Source of the DNA: Actinotignum timonense
GTDB lineage: Bacteria; Actinomycetota; Actinomycetes; Actinomycetales; Actinomycetaceae
Length of the DNA: 54,514 nt
Direction: 5' to 3'
Assembly: GCF_900155575.1 (NCBI RefSeq)
Contig: NZ_LT706966.1
Coordinates: forward strand, 912,677-967,190
Within the stretch, counting starts at the first letter, position 1; the number at the start of each line of letters is the position of its first letter. The translations under genes and the position numbers were made by a program. Positions 16,674-24,798 of the stretch are shown one piece after another. The notes beneath the pieces are model-generated. The model was not told the DNA's origin, searched no databases, and was given only the letters and a program-made list of their open reading frames with translations.

Positions 16674-17825
16674 ATGACTTCTTCTCGTGTTTTATCCCCT
16701 GGTGTTTCGGCTGCTGGCGCTGCCTCCGGTGCCGCCGCCGGAAAGTCGTCCGGCGCTGCTGTTTCGGGCGGGGCTTCTTTTTCCGGCGGGGCTTCTGTTT
16801 CCGGTGGTGCTTCGCCCGCGCCCCTCATCTCCGCGGTCCCGCGCGAGCTCGTCTCCCTTATCTGCGAGCATGAGGAAGTTGTGCGGGAGGTGGAGGCGGT
16901 CACGGAGCTGGCCGGAATACAGGTGGCGCGCGGCTCACCGAAGGTAGCTGCGCCGCCGGCCGTGCTCGAATTGGAGGAACTTCCGGCGGCCCTGCCCACG
17001 GTTCGCGCGCGTTTCCACCCGGTGCTGGCCAGCTATTTTCCGCGCGGATCGGTGGTCCTGGAACTCCCGCGCCAAGCCGAAGATCTTCTCGAGCTCGTAC
17101 TGGCGGCTGGGCAAACTCGGCGCGGGCGCATTATCGGGCTTGCCGGGGTGCGCGGCGGACTCGGGGTATCGATGATCACGGCCTGGCTAGCCTCGCTGAG
17201 TATCACGCGTACCGCCGTGGTGGATGCGGATCCGCTTTCGGCCGGGCTTGAAATTCTCATGGGTTTCCGGGACAAACGCGGGGTGCGCTGGGCGGATATT
17301 GCCCAGGCGGAGGGCACGCTGATCCCGCAGCGGCTCCGGGCGGCCCTGCCCTCGCGCGGGCAGCTGAGCCTGCTGAGCGCGGACGTTCGCGGCGGAGCGC
17401 CACCGAACGGCGAGGCGGTGCCGCACGCCATTGACGCGCTCTCCCAAGCGAACGACACCACCTATGTGGATCTCCCGCGCAGCTCCTTGCTGCCGGGCAC
17501 CGGGCCGGCCAGCTGGCGGGCCTGGTGCGATGCGGTGGTCCTCGTTACCGGGGTAACCGACCGCGATGCTCAGGCCATCCCCAGAATCCTGCGCGACCTG
17601 GGGGAGAACACGCCCGTGGTCATCGCGGCGCGATGCGCCCACAAGGTGGAGGCTCAGGCCTTCGGTGTGGATATCGGCCAGGAGGTGCTTCCGGTGCGGC
17701 GCCTGCGCGGAATGGATGAGGACCTCTCCCACGGCGTTGCGGTGGGTGAGCAGCGCCGCTCCGTTGCGGCGCGTGATATCACGCAGCTCGCCGCGCATCT
17801 CGATGCGGTACTGGCAGGCGGGTAA
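16674..17825 (+). CDS. CpaE/TadZ-like ParA-fold protein (Ssd-type)
   Basis: The 383-residue protein of the MinD/ParA fold stands at the head of the Tad operon, as does the Ssd/Rv3660c-type gene in other actinobacteria. TadZ/CpaE proteins position the pilus machine. The N-terminus is a Ser/Gly/Ala-rich repeat tract (GGASFSGGASVSGGAS, about 30-50). The ATPase-like region starts at residue 155 with GLAGVRGGLGVS, in which Val165 stands where the Walker A lysine should be, followed by AVVDADPLSAGLEILMG. The degenerate P loop suggests ATP binding without hydrolysis, or none. Start ATG 16674 was chosen over an in-frame upstream start because family similarity and spacing from the promoter element fit. 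Confidence 0.8.
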   Translation: MTSSRVLSPGVSAAGAASGAAAGKSSGAAVSGGASFSGGASVSGGASPAPLISAVPRELVSLICEHEEVVREVEAVTELAGIQVARGSPKVAAPPAVLELEELPAALPTVRARFHPVLASYFPRGSVVLELPRQAEDLLELVLAAGQTRRGRIIGLAGVRGGLGVSMITAWLASLSITRTAVVDADPLSAGLEILMGFRDKRGVRWADIAQAEGTLIPQRLRAALPSRGQLSLLSADVRGGAPPNGEAVPHAIDALSQANDTTYVDLPRSSLLPGTGPASWRAWCDAVVLVTGVTDRDAQAIPRILRDLGENTPVVIAARCAHKVEAQAFGVDIGQEVLPVRRLRGMDEDLSHGVAVGEQRRSVAARDITQLAAHLDAVLAGG

Positions 17826-17836
17826 GGGGTGGATAT

Positions 17837-19099
17837 ATGGATAGCCCGCGCGAATTAGGTGTGCTTCGGGCCCGCGGGGTTTTAGCCGGTGCCCGCGGAA
17901 AACTGGCCGGTGCCCGCGCGGATGAGATACGCAACCGCGGGGGTGTGGCCCGCAACCGCGGTGACCTGGCCCGTACCCGCCGGGAATTAGCCCGCGGCGT
18001 CAGCGTGCCCGGAGTGCTCTACGCGGTGGCGCCCCACGCGATAGAAATCAAACATGTGCTGGGAGCGGCCCGCGATATTAACGCGGTGGCCCGCGGCTGG
18101 GGCCCGCACCTGCGGCGCGTGATTGAGGACCCCACCGTCACCGATATTTTAATCAACGGTGGCACCGGGGTATGGCTGGATCGCGGAACCGGACTGGAAC
18201 GCGACGAAGCCTTGAGCGCCCTACTTTCCGACGCGGGGGAGGTGCGCGCACTCGCGGTGCGTTTAGCTGCCAGCGCCGGCCAACGTTTGGACGACGCCGC
18301 TCCTATCGCCGACGGCACCTTCTCCAATGGAACGCGCTTGCACGCGGTCCTCGCCCCACTGGCCGCAGAAGGTGCTGCTATCTCACTGCGTACCCAACGG
18401 GCCCGCACCTTCACGCTCGCCGAGCTCGAGGCTGCCGGCACGTTTCCTGCCGCCCTCACCCCGGTATTGACGGCCCTGGTGGAGCGGCGTGCCAACGTCA
18501 TGGTGGCGGGCGCTACCGGCTCGGGGAAAACCACATTATTGGCATCCCTGCTCAGCTGCGTACCGGCCACCGAACGCCTCATTATTATTGAGGAAGCCGC
18601 GGAGTTACGCCCCGCGCACCCGCATGTGCTGCACCTGCAAATCCGGCGCCCCAATGTGGAAGGCCACGGCGAAATCACCATGAGCCAATTGGTGCGGGCC
18701 GCTTTGCGGATGCGCCCGGATCGAATAGTGGTGGGGGAGTGCCGCGGTGAAGAAGTGCGCGAGGTCCTCACGGCCCTCAATACCGGACACGAAGGCGGAT
18801 GGGCCACCATTCACGCCAATTCGGCACGCGATGTTCCCGCCCGGCTTGTGGCCCTCGGGGCACTGGCCGGAATGTCTGCCGCGGTGGTTGCCGCTCAAGC
18901 GGTCGCGGCCCTCGACGCCATTATTTCCATCGAGCGCCACGGGCCGACCCGGCGCATCACCCACGTGGCTATCCTCCACAGCCGCAATGGCGAGCTTGAG
19001 GCTCCGGATGCGTTGACTATCAGTGCCGACGGCACCATCCGTGCTGGCCCCGGGTGGGCCACCCTGGGCCCGCGACTAGGGCTGGAGGGAACATGGTAA
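17837..19099 (+). CDS. tadA: Tad pilus assembly ATPase TadA/CpaF
   Basis: This secretion-superfamily ATPase powers Flp pilus assembly at the inner face of the membrane. The 420-residue protein has an Arg-rich N-terminal tail (1-55), then the conserved core. DPTVTDILINGG starts the N-terminal domain, Walker A is GATGSGKTT with Lys231, and LIIIEEAAELRP holds the Asp/Glu box region. VRAALRMRPDRIVVGECRG holds Walker B, and the His box is GHEGGWATIHANS. It starts 11 bp after the CpaE-like gene and its end overlaps tadB by seven bases. The C-terminal tail is shorter than in CpaF. All catalytic motifs are intact, so the system should be functional. Confidence 0.93.
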   Translation: MDSPRELGVLRARGVLAGARGKLAGARADEIRNRGGVARNRGDLARTRRELARGVSVPGVLYAVAPHAIEIKHVLGAARDINAVARGWGPHLRRVIEDPTVTDILINGGTGVWLDRGTGLERDEALSALLSDAGEVRALAVRLAASAGQRLDDAAPIADGTFSNGTRLHAVLAPLAAEGAAISLRTQRARTFTLAELEAAGTFPAALTPVLTALVERRANVMVAGATGSGKTTLLASLLSCVPATERLIIIEEAAELRPAHPHVLHLQIRRPNVEGHGEITMSQLVRAALRMRPDRIVVGECRGEEVREVLTALNTGHEGGWATIHANSARDVPARLVALGALAGMSAAVVAAQAVAALDAIISIERHGPTRRITHVAILHSRNGELEAPDALTISADGTIRAGPGWATLGPRLGLEGTW

Positions 19100-19926
19100 T
19101 TCTGGTTATTCTCGGAATTCTGCTGAGCGTATACGCGTACGCGGGCCGGTCGGGGAACCGAACCCATGCGGGCCGGCCCCGGCGCCGAGCTCATACAAGC
19201 CGGCCGGGGAGTCGTGCCCACGATACGCCACGTCGCTTGATGCGCTCGCCGGGCAGCACACCGCCCGGGCGCGGGGTGCTCCGCAGAAAAATGCGCGCTT
19301 CCCCGCCTAGTTTCGACGCCGGCCTGCTCGCCGTGGAAGTTGCGGCCCGCATTGATTCGGGTGCCGATCACCGCCGCGCCTGGCTCGCCGCACTCGCCCG
19401 TTTCCAGCCGCATAGAGAAAGTGCGGCACTCGGGGGCACGGGCGGTGGCGCGGGCGATTCTAGGAGGGGGCTCGGGAGCGAACCCAAGCGCGACCCCGCT
19501 GGCCAGATCGACGACGTAGGAGTCCCCGTACTCCTGCGGGAACTATGGGAGCGCGCGCCCCGCAATCCGCGCCGCGCCCGGGGCCTCCTCGGCATTCCCG
19601 CACTTATCGCGGTATGCCGCCTTACCCACCACACCGGTGCCTCGGCCGCCCGCATCCTCGAGAGCTGCGCGGCAGCGCTCTCCGAATCCAGCGATGCGCT
19701 CGGGGAGCGCCGCATCGCCCTGGCCGGACCGCGTTCGGCCGTGAAAATGCTGGCCGCCATGCCGCTATTCGGCATGCTCCTCGGCTCATTTTTCGGAGGT
19801 AATCCCGTGACTTTCCTTGTTGGCACCCTCATCGGGCGGTGCTGCCTTGCCCTCGCGCTCATCTGCGAAGTGGCCGGGATCCTCTGGATGCGCCGCCTCG
19901 TACGGAAAGCCGAACAATGGGGCTAG
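19093..19926 (+). CDS. tadB: Tad pilus inner-membrane platform protein TadB
   Basis: The 277-residue type II secretion F-domain protein forms the membrane platform for pilus assembly with TadC. The ATG at 19093, with GGAGGG two bases upstream, overlaps the tadA stop. An N-terminal membrane segment (residues 1-15) is followed by an Arg-rich cytoplasmic linker. The F domain follows (LLAVEVAARIDSGADHRRAW to ARILESCAAALSESSDALGERRIALAGPRS), then two C-terminal membrane helices (MPLFGMLLGSFFG, LIGRCCLALALICEVAGIL). A short Gly-rich insertion (about 115-135) interrupts the domain. Family assignment is clear from context and the SALGERR-like motif. Confidence 0.82.
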   Translation: MVILVILGILLSVYAYAGRSGNRTHAGRPRRRAHTSRPGSRAHDTPRRLMRSPGSTPPGRGVLRRKMRASPPSFDAGLLAVEVAARIDSGADHRRAWLAALARFQPHRESAALGGTGGGAGDSRRGLGSEPKRDPAGQIDDVGVPVLLRELWERAPRNPRRARGLLGIPALIAVCRLTHHTGASAARILESCAAALSESSDALGERRIALAGPRSAVKMLAAMPLFGMLLGSFFGGNPVTFLVGTLIGRCCLALALICEVAGILWMRRLVRKAEQWG

Positions 19927-20477
19927 CCCTGTGCCTCCTGGTCCTTCTGCTCGCTTGGACGTGGAGGCCCGCCACCAGGCGAAGTGCGCGCCGGCAGGAT
20001 GGCTCTTATCTGCCGGGAACGGCGCACCAAACCGGGCGGCGCCTACCTCCCTCCGATCCGGCGTTCCTCGCCGACCTCGCGCGGGTGGCGCTCTCCTCCG
20101 GGGCTTCCCTGCCCGCCGCACTGGAAGCGGTATCTTTCGCCGTCGCCGAAGAACATGCTCACCTCGATATCGGTACGACGGCGCAGCTCCTCCTGCTGGG
20201 CGCACCTTGGGCTGAAGCATGGGAGGGAATACATCCACGCGCCCACTTGCTGCGGGAGGCCCTCCAGCCAGCCTGGGAAAACGGGGTAGCCCCGCTCACC
20301 CTGCTTGGCACGGCTGCCCGCAGCTACCGGCGTCGTCGTTCTAGAGAAGCACGCCGGGCCGCGGCCGAACTCGGCAATAGCCTCGTTGTTCCTTTAGGGG
20401 TGTGCTTCCTACCGGCATTTATCCTCGTCGGAATCGTTCCGGCGGTAGCTGGCGCCGCCACCGGCCTCTTCCACTAA
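19917..20477 (+). CDS. tadC: Tad pilus platform protein TadC, short form
   Basis: The 186-residue F-domain protein starts at an ATG that overlaps the tadB end by ten bases, so translation is coupled. It has an N-terminal membrane helix (LALCLLVLLLAWTW) and an F-domain core (LPPSDPAFLADLARVALSSGASLPAALEAV). The usual RRRRSREARRAAAELGNSLVVPLGVCFLPAFILVGIVP end carries the last membrane helices. This is typical of the compact actinobacterial TadC. An exact copy of the 16-mer GTACGACGGCGCAGCT lies inside it (20173-20188), the same word that occurs three times in spacers around the IS element. Confidence 0.8.
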   Translation: MGLALCLLVLLLAWTWRPATRRSARRQDGSYLPGTAHQTGRRLPPSDPAFLADLARVALSSGASLPAALEAVSFAVAEEHAHLDIGTTAQLLLLGAPWAEAWEGIHPRAHLLREALQPAWENGVAPLTLLGTAARSYRRRRSREARRAAAELGNSLVVPLGVCFLPAFILVGIVPAVAGAATGLFH

Positions 20478-20512
20478 AGCCGGGCCGTTCCGGCGCATCC
20501 CGCCGAACGCTG

Positions 20513-20610
20513 CTTTATCCACTTTTATCCCCAGGTACGTGGAACGGGATGGTTATCCACAGATGCCGAGGGGCCGGATGCGGGAGGGTGCAAGGCGCGG
20601 GAGACTGACG
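20513..20610 (+). promoter_or_regulatory. TTATCCACAG element upstream of the pilin gene
   Basis: TTTATCCAC (20514-20522) and GGTTATCCACAG (20551-20562) are followed by GCCGGATGCGG and GTGCAAGGCGCGGG. This is the second copy of the element found before the first tad gene (16587-16660), in the same orientation and without gaps between the box and the GC-rich block. It marks the start of a second transcription unit inside the tad locus, 130-180 bp before the pilin start. Confidence 0.6.
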
Positions 20611-20731
20611 GAGCCGGACCGAGCACGTTCCGAGCAGCCCGCAGCCCAGGCTCTGAGCGGTGGGTAGCGAGGTCCGGCACCACCCACCAACAACCACAAC
20701 ACGGTTCGTTACAGATAAGAAAGGAAGCATC

Positions 20732-20956
20732 ATGACCACAGCACTCAGCCCCGTTCGATCAGCTCTCCCCGCGCATCCGGGCGGTACCTTCCTCGAGGGG
20801 AAATGCCACCCGGAAGCGGGGATGACCACCACCGAATACGCCGTCGGCACCCTCGGCGCTTGCGCTATTGCCGGGATCCTCTACTGGCTCTCCCAGCAGG
20901 ACTGGATGCGTGAACTCATAGCCGGGATTTTCCGGCGCGGACTCAATATCGCCTGA
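20732..20956 (+). CDS. Flp-type pilin (DUF4244 family)
   Basis: The 74-residue pilus subunit starts at ATG 20732 behind AAGGAAG. A 35-residue basic/Pro leader ends in EAG, and cleavage would fall in AG/MTTTEYAVG. That places Glu at position 5 of the mature protein, the hallmark of prepilin peptidase substrates. One hydrophobic helix (YAVGTLGACAIAGILYWL) and a short tail IFRRGLNIA follow. The mature pilin would be about 40 residues, typical of Flp. No prepilin peptidase gene is in the window. A strong hairpin follows immediately, which could protect or attenuate the abundant pilin transcript. Confidence 0.85.
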   Translation: MTTALSPVRSALPAHPGGTFLEGKCHPEAGMTTTEYAVGTLGACAIAGILYWLSQQDWMRELIAGIFRRGLNIA

Positions 20957-20975
20957 CCCATATAAGCCCCGGGTT

Positions 20976-20995
20976 CCCCACCGGTGCCGGTGGGG
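20976..20995 (+). terminator. Hairpin between pilin and TadE-like genes
   Basis: CCCCACCGG TG CCGGTGGGG is a perfect 9-base inverted repeat; allowing for a real loop it gives about 7 pairs. There is no T tract, so it is probably a partial terminator or RNA-stabilising hairpin that lets pilin be made in excess over the downstream pseudopilins. Confidence 0.5.
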
Positions 20996-21029
20996 TGCTC
21001 GCGGCTCCCTAGAAAGAGAAAGACCCGTC

Positions 21030-21623
21030 ATGATACCCAAGCAATCCCCTGAGCAATGCCAGGAGTTTCCTTCTCTCCCGCGGGGCACGGACGGCGAGGG
21101 AGCCCTGCTCGCCGGCCCGCTTGCCCAGCCGGTCCGCAGGTCCCGGGAACGCCGGCGCCTGTGCGCACAATGCCACGAGGTAATTGAGGCCCGCGGGCAT
21201 ATCGCAATTCCCTGTGCCTGCCGCCGCCGCGAGATCCGCTCGCGCAAACTTTCGCGCATTTTGCGCCGGCCCTACGGCGTGGAGAACCGGGAAGCGGGCA
21301 TGGTCACCGTGGAAGTGGCCCTCGGGATTGTCAGCGTGCTCATTATCGTGCTGCTCGCGCTCGGGGCACTGAGCGCCGGCGCCCAATACATCTCCTTACG
21401 CAGCGCCTCCCACGATATTGCGGTTCTTGCCGCACGCGGGGAAAGTGAGGAGTCCTTGCGCGCTCGCGAACTCCCACCCCGGGCCAAGCTGCACCTGCAA
21501 CGCGCGGAAGATCACGTGAACGTGGTGGTGCGAGCCCAGGCAGCCGGTCCGCTGCGGGCCCTGGGTATCACCATGGAAGCCAGTACCTCGGTAGATCTGG
21601 AACCCGGGGTGCTCGGAACATGA
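21030..21623 (+). CDS. TadE-like pseudopilin with N-terminal Cys cluster
   Basis: The 197-residue protein has a TadE-like pseudopilin module in its second half. EAG/MVTVEVALG is a prepilin peptidase site with Glu at position 5, followed by a hydrophobic helix (GIVSVLIIVLLALGALSAGA). A short periplasmic part of about 75 residues follows. The first 90 residues are unusual: basic and containing C-A-Q-C...C-A-C (LCAQCHEVIEARGHIAIPCACRR), which resembles a small zinc-binding or redox motif. Cleavage would remove this part, so it may act only before processing. The ATG at 21030 has a weak purine-rich ribosome site. The stop overlaps the next gene (ATGA). Confidence 0.72.
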   Translation: MIPKQSPEQCQEFPSLPRGTDGEGALLAGPLAQPVRRSRERRRLCAQCHEVIEARGHIAIPCACRRREIRSRKLSRILRRPYGVENREAGMVTVEVALGIVSVLIIVLLALGALSAGAQYISLRSASHDIAVLAARGESEESLRARELPPRAKLHLQRAEDHVNVVVRAQAAGPLRALGITMEASTSVDLEPGVLGT

Positions 21624-22714
21624 GGGCCTCAGCGAGGAGCCGGGGCGCGCCCGTGCTCGGGCGGCGAACTGTGCTCGGGAAGCGGACTGCGCTCGTGCAG
21701 CAGCGTATCTCCTGGCGGGATAGCTGGCGCGAATGGCACCGGCTCTATCTGCTGTGCCGGAGGGAAAGCCGGGGCCGGCCTCGGGATTCAGCCCGCGCCC
21801 GGCACCAGGATTCGACTCGTGCTCGGCATCGGGATCCACTGCACGTCCGGCACTGGAAGCCGCGCACTGCCCGGCCCCGGGTTCCAATTCAAGCCTGCGA
21901 GCAGGGAGCAGGAACGGTGCTCGCGATTGGGGTGATAGCCCTGGTGCTTGTCCTGACCGGGGCGGTGCTCACCGCGGTCACCGTGGTGATCGCGCGAATG
22001 GAGGCCCGTGCCACGGCAGATGTCATCGCTGTGCAAACCGCGGAGCGGGTGATCAACCAGGGTTGGTCGCTAGCCGAAGCCTGCACCAAGAGCGAGCGCA
22101 GCGCGCAGCGCAGCGGCGCCGTCGTCGAAGAATGTAGCGAAGCCGAAGAAATATTTTCGATTCGGGTACGCACCCGCGCCCGCGCGGTGCCGGTAGCGGT
22201 CCGGGTGACATCGCGGGCCGGGCCTATTGATCGGGGTCACGGTACCGGCGGCGCGGACGCCAGCTCATCGAGCGCGCAGCTCAAAGCGCTGAGCACCAGT
22301 ACCGCGCCCTCTTTCCACAGCGGGTCATTGTTATTACCGCACTTCGGGGACTGGACGCAGCGCGGGCACCCGCTCTGGCACGGGCAGCCGGCCACGGCAT
22401 CGCGGGTGGCGCGGATCCACTCCCGGCCGGCCCGATACCCCCGTTCGGCGCAACCCGAACCACCGGCAGCAGCATCGTGGATAATCACGGTAGCCGCCCC
22501 GGTATCCAGGTGGTACGCGGTAGACAAGCCTCCCACATCCCACCGGTCGCAGATCGCGAAGAGGGGAAGCATACCGATGGCGGCATGCTCGGCGGCATGC
22601 AGGGCCCCGGGAACATTCGCGGCAGGAATGCCGAGCTCCTCCAAATCCTGCGATGACATCGTCCACCAGGTCCCGCACGTTTCCATGCTGCGCTCCCGCG
22701 GAGTAATGGGGTGA
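21620..22714 (+). CDS. TadE/F-like protein (Rv3654c type) with run-on C-terminus
   Basis: The recognisable part is residues about 93-202: EQGAGTVLAIGVIALVLVL and following, the pilin-like helix of the 'helicase/secretion neighbourhood TadE-like' family, ending in the usual SRAGP. Before it lies an odd 90-residue Arg-rich region. After it the frame does not stop but runs 478 bp antisense through the end of the helicase gene to 22714, giving 364 residues. A TGA at 22228-22230, one frame away, lies just where the family normally ends. A single-base indel, natural or a sequencing error, is therefore likely. The last 160 residues show no family features. Confidence 0.55.
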   Translation: MRASARSRGAPVLGRRTVLGKRTALVQQRISWRDSWREWHRLYLLCRRESRGRPRDSARARHQDSTRARHRDPLHVRHWKPRTARPRVPIQACEQGAGTVLAIGVIALVLVLTGAVLTAVTVVIARMEARATADVIAVQTAERVINQGWSLAEACTKSERSAQRSGAVVEECSEAEEIFSIRVRTRARAVPVAVRVTSRAGPIDRGHGTGGADASSSSAQLKALSTSTAPSFHSGSLLLPHFGDWTQRGHPLWHGQPATASRVARIHSRPARYPRSAQPEPPAAASWIITVAAPVSRWYAVDKPPTSHRSQIAKRGSIPMAACSAACRAPGTFAAGMPSSSKSCDDIVHQVPHVSMLRSRGVMG

Positions 22715-24618
22715 AACCCGAGGTACATGCCATCGCGAGCCCGGCGCAGGTGGTACCCGATAACCCGGTTGAATACCTCCACATCACCCCAGGCCCAGGT
22801 CCCGAACCGGGTTGCGGTACTGGCGCGCGTACGGAGGATTTTCACGGTTGTCTCCTCCGAGGCAAAAGTCCGCAGATCATCCTTCAGGCGATGCCGCACG
22901 ATCGCCTCGTCACCATCACACGTCAGTACATCGAAAGGAACACCCTGATGCACGTAGATAGCCCCCGGGTACACGGTGGTATCCGCCCGCGCGGCATCCA
23001 CCGTCCCCAAGATGGTCCCATCTTCCTCATCAACAATGGATACGGTGCTTGCCTCACCGCGCAGGTCCACCAGATTGTGGGCGCTAATCCCCGCGTGCCC
23101 CCAGAACCACCCGCCGGGGCGGCGGCGCAAGAGCCCCTGCTCGCTCAACTCGTCGAAAAGCGAGGTGTCAGGGAGCCCGAAAACTGCGGCATCTGCCGCG
23201 GTGAGAGGATGCTCGGCCGCGGCCGCACACAGCTGCCCGGTCAACACATTCGGATTGAGCGGATCGAAAACACTCGCTTCTGCACCTGCGCTCAGGATCG
23301 TATCCGGATGGGCCAGAAGATACTGGTCTAGCGGATTCGAGGTTCCAATAAAGACGGCCAAACCGGAACTACCCGCCCGCCCGGCACGCCCCGCCTGCTG
23401 GTTAAAAGAGGCGGTGGTGCCCGGCCACCCGGTGAGAATAACCGCGTCCAGCCCGGAAATATCAATCCCCAATTCCAGGGCATTCGTTGTTGCCACGGCT
23501 CGCAGATCCCCCGAGCGCAGCCGCTGCTCCAGATCGCGGCGCTCCTCAGGAAGATACCCGCCGCGATAAGCCGCCACAGCCTTGGCAAGCGGATTGTGTT
23601 CCTCGCGCAAAAACTCCTGGGTCAGCTCGGCAACCCGTTCGGTTCCGGCCCGCGAACGCACAAAGGTGAGGACGCGCGCGCCTTCGGCCACGAAACGAGC
23701 GGTCAAATCAGCCGCCTCCACCATGGCCGAACGGCGTGCGGTATCCTCCGCGGCTCCCGGTTCTTCCCCGGGAGGAACGTGGCCGGTTGCGTCGTCGTCG
23801 ACAGGAGAACACTGCCACAAGGCAACGGTACGTTCGCCGCGCGGCGAGGCATCATCCGTGACCGCTTCGATGGGTCCGAAAGCTGTTCCGATAAATCTGG
23901 TGGCGGTTTCCTGCGGTGCGCCGGCGGTTGCCGACAGGAAAACAACGGTGGGATGGGCGCCGTACAGCGCCGCGATACGCAAAATCCGGCGCACCACATG
24001 GCCCACATGCGCCCCGAACAGGCCCTTATACGAATGAAATTCGTCGACGACGATCATCCGCAGCCCACGCCAGATCCGCTGCCACCGGTCTTTCTGGGGC
24101 AGCATCGCGTGATGCACGAAATCAGGATTGGTCAGCACAATATCGGCGTGGTCGCGCGCGAAAGTTTTCTCCTCCGAGTCGGCATCCCCGTCCGCGGTAG
24201 CCACCGTGATACGGGAGTCCACATCCCGGGCCAGGGCCCGCAGCGAGGTGTATTGATCCGCCGCCAAAGCTTTGGTGGGGGAAAGATACAGCACGGTTGG
24301 CGGGGCGCTCACCCGCGCCAAACTACCCGAGTCGCGCGGGCTCAGCATCTCGGTGAGCGCGGGCACCCACGCCGCCAAAGATTTACCCGAACCGGTCCCG
24401 GTCGCCACCACCGTATGGGTCCCCGCGTGAATGAGGTTCGCGGCGCGCACTTGGTGCTCCCACAGGTGCGGGACGCCGTGGCTAGCGCAGGCGTCCTTGA
24501 CCTGCGGGTTGACCCACGCGGGCCACCCGGCCACCCGCGCGAGGCGGGCGTTTTGTTTGCGCAGCGCTACCAACTGTCCCGCGGTGGCGGATTCTTCAAG
24601 AAGGGAAAGGAGGCGCAT
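22237..24618 (-). CDS. DEAD/DEAH helicase, MrfA/YprA-like
   Basis: The 793-residue SF2 helicase shows Walker A ATGTGSGKS (Lys79), DEFH Walker B near residue 198, LSATAG motif III, and helicase C motifs ATNALELGIDISGLD and QQAGRAGRAG. The C-terminal DUF1998/MZB-type domain has Cys ligands at about 745, 747, 751, 754 and 760 (CPCQSGCPRC, SPKC). Bacillus MrfA, the characterised relative, is a 3'-5' DNA helicase for mitomycin damage. In actinobacteria this helicase always neighbours the Tad genes, hence the family's neighbourhood name. The start at 24618 follows AAAGGAGG; the longer frame is rejected. It converges on the TadE/F-like gene. Confidence 0.9.
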   Translation of the reverse strand: MRLLSLLEESATAGQLVALRKQNARLARVAGWPAWVNPQVKDACASHGVPHLWEHQVRAANLIHAGTHTVVATGTGSGKSLAAWVPALTEMLSPRDSGSLARVSAPPTVLYLSPTKALAADQYTSLRALARDVDSRITVATADGDADSEEKTFARDHADIVLTNPDFVHHAMLPQKDRWQRIWRGLRMIVVDEFHSYKGLFGAHVGHVVRRILRIAALYGAHPTVVFLSATAGAPQETATRFIGTAFGPIEAVTDDASPRGERTVALWQCSPVDDDATGHVPPGEEPGAAEDTARRSAMVEAADLTARFVAEGARVLTFVRSRAGTERVAELTQEFLREEHNPLAKAVAAYRGGYLPEERRDLEQRLRSGDLRAVATTNALELGIDISGLDAVILTGWPGTTASFNQQAGRAGRAGSSGLAVFIGTSNPLDQYLLAHPDTILSAGAEASVFDPLNPNVLTGQLCAAAAEHPLTAADAAVFGLPDTSLFDELSEQGLLRRRPGGWFWGHAGISAHNLVDLRGEASTVSIVDEEDGTILGTVDAARADTTVYPGAIYVHQGVPFDVLTCDGDEAIVRHRLKDDLRTFASEETTVKILRTRASTATRFGTWAWGDVEVFNRVIGYHLRRARDGMYLGFHPITPRERSMETCGTWWTMSSQDLEELGIPAANVPGALHAAEHAAIGMLPLFAICDRWDVGGLSTAYHLDTGAATVIIHDAAAGGSGCAERGYRAGREWIRATRDAVAGCPCQSGCPRCVQSPKCGNNNDPLWKEGAVLVLSALSCALDELASAPPVP

Positions 24619-24798
24619 ATGTGTAGTGTGCCCGATGGAGCGCTGAAGGCCAAAGCAATGCGGTCTCAAGCGTTGCAGTCCAAAGCACCGAAGGCCATGG
24701 CGCCGGAAACCAAAGACCAGCGCGCTAGCCGTACAGCCAGCTCCCGCTTCTGCGCCCGGGGCTTTCCTCAACACGGCCGGGCAGTTTACTGTTATGGC

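Noticed and set aside
16587-20610. Chromosomal origin of replication
   Set aside because: Only a few DnaA-type boxes, no AT-rich unwinding region, and no dnaA, dnaN or rpmH nearby; the boxes track the tad promoters instead.
23596-24798. A 400-codon upstream extension of the methyltransferase frame
   Set aside because: It is exactly antisense to the helicase gene and has no family features. High GC keeps shadow frames open.
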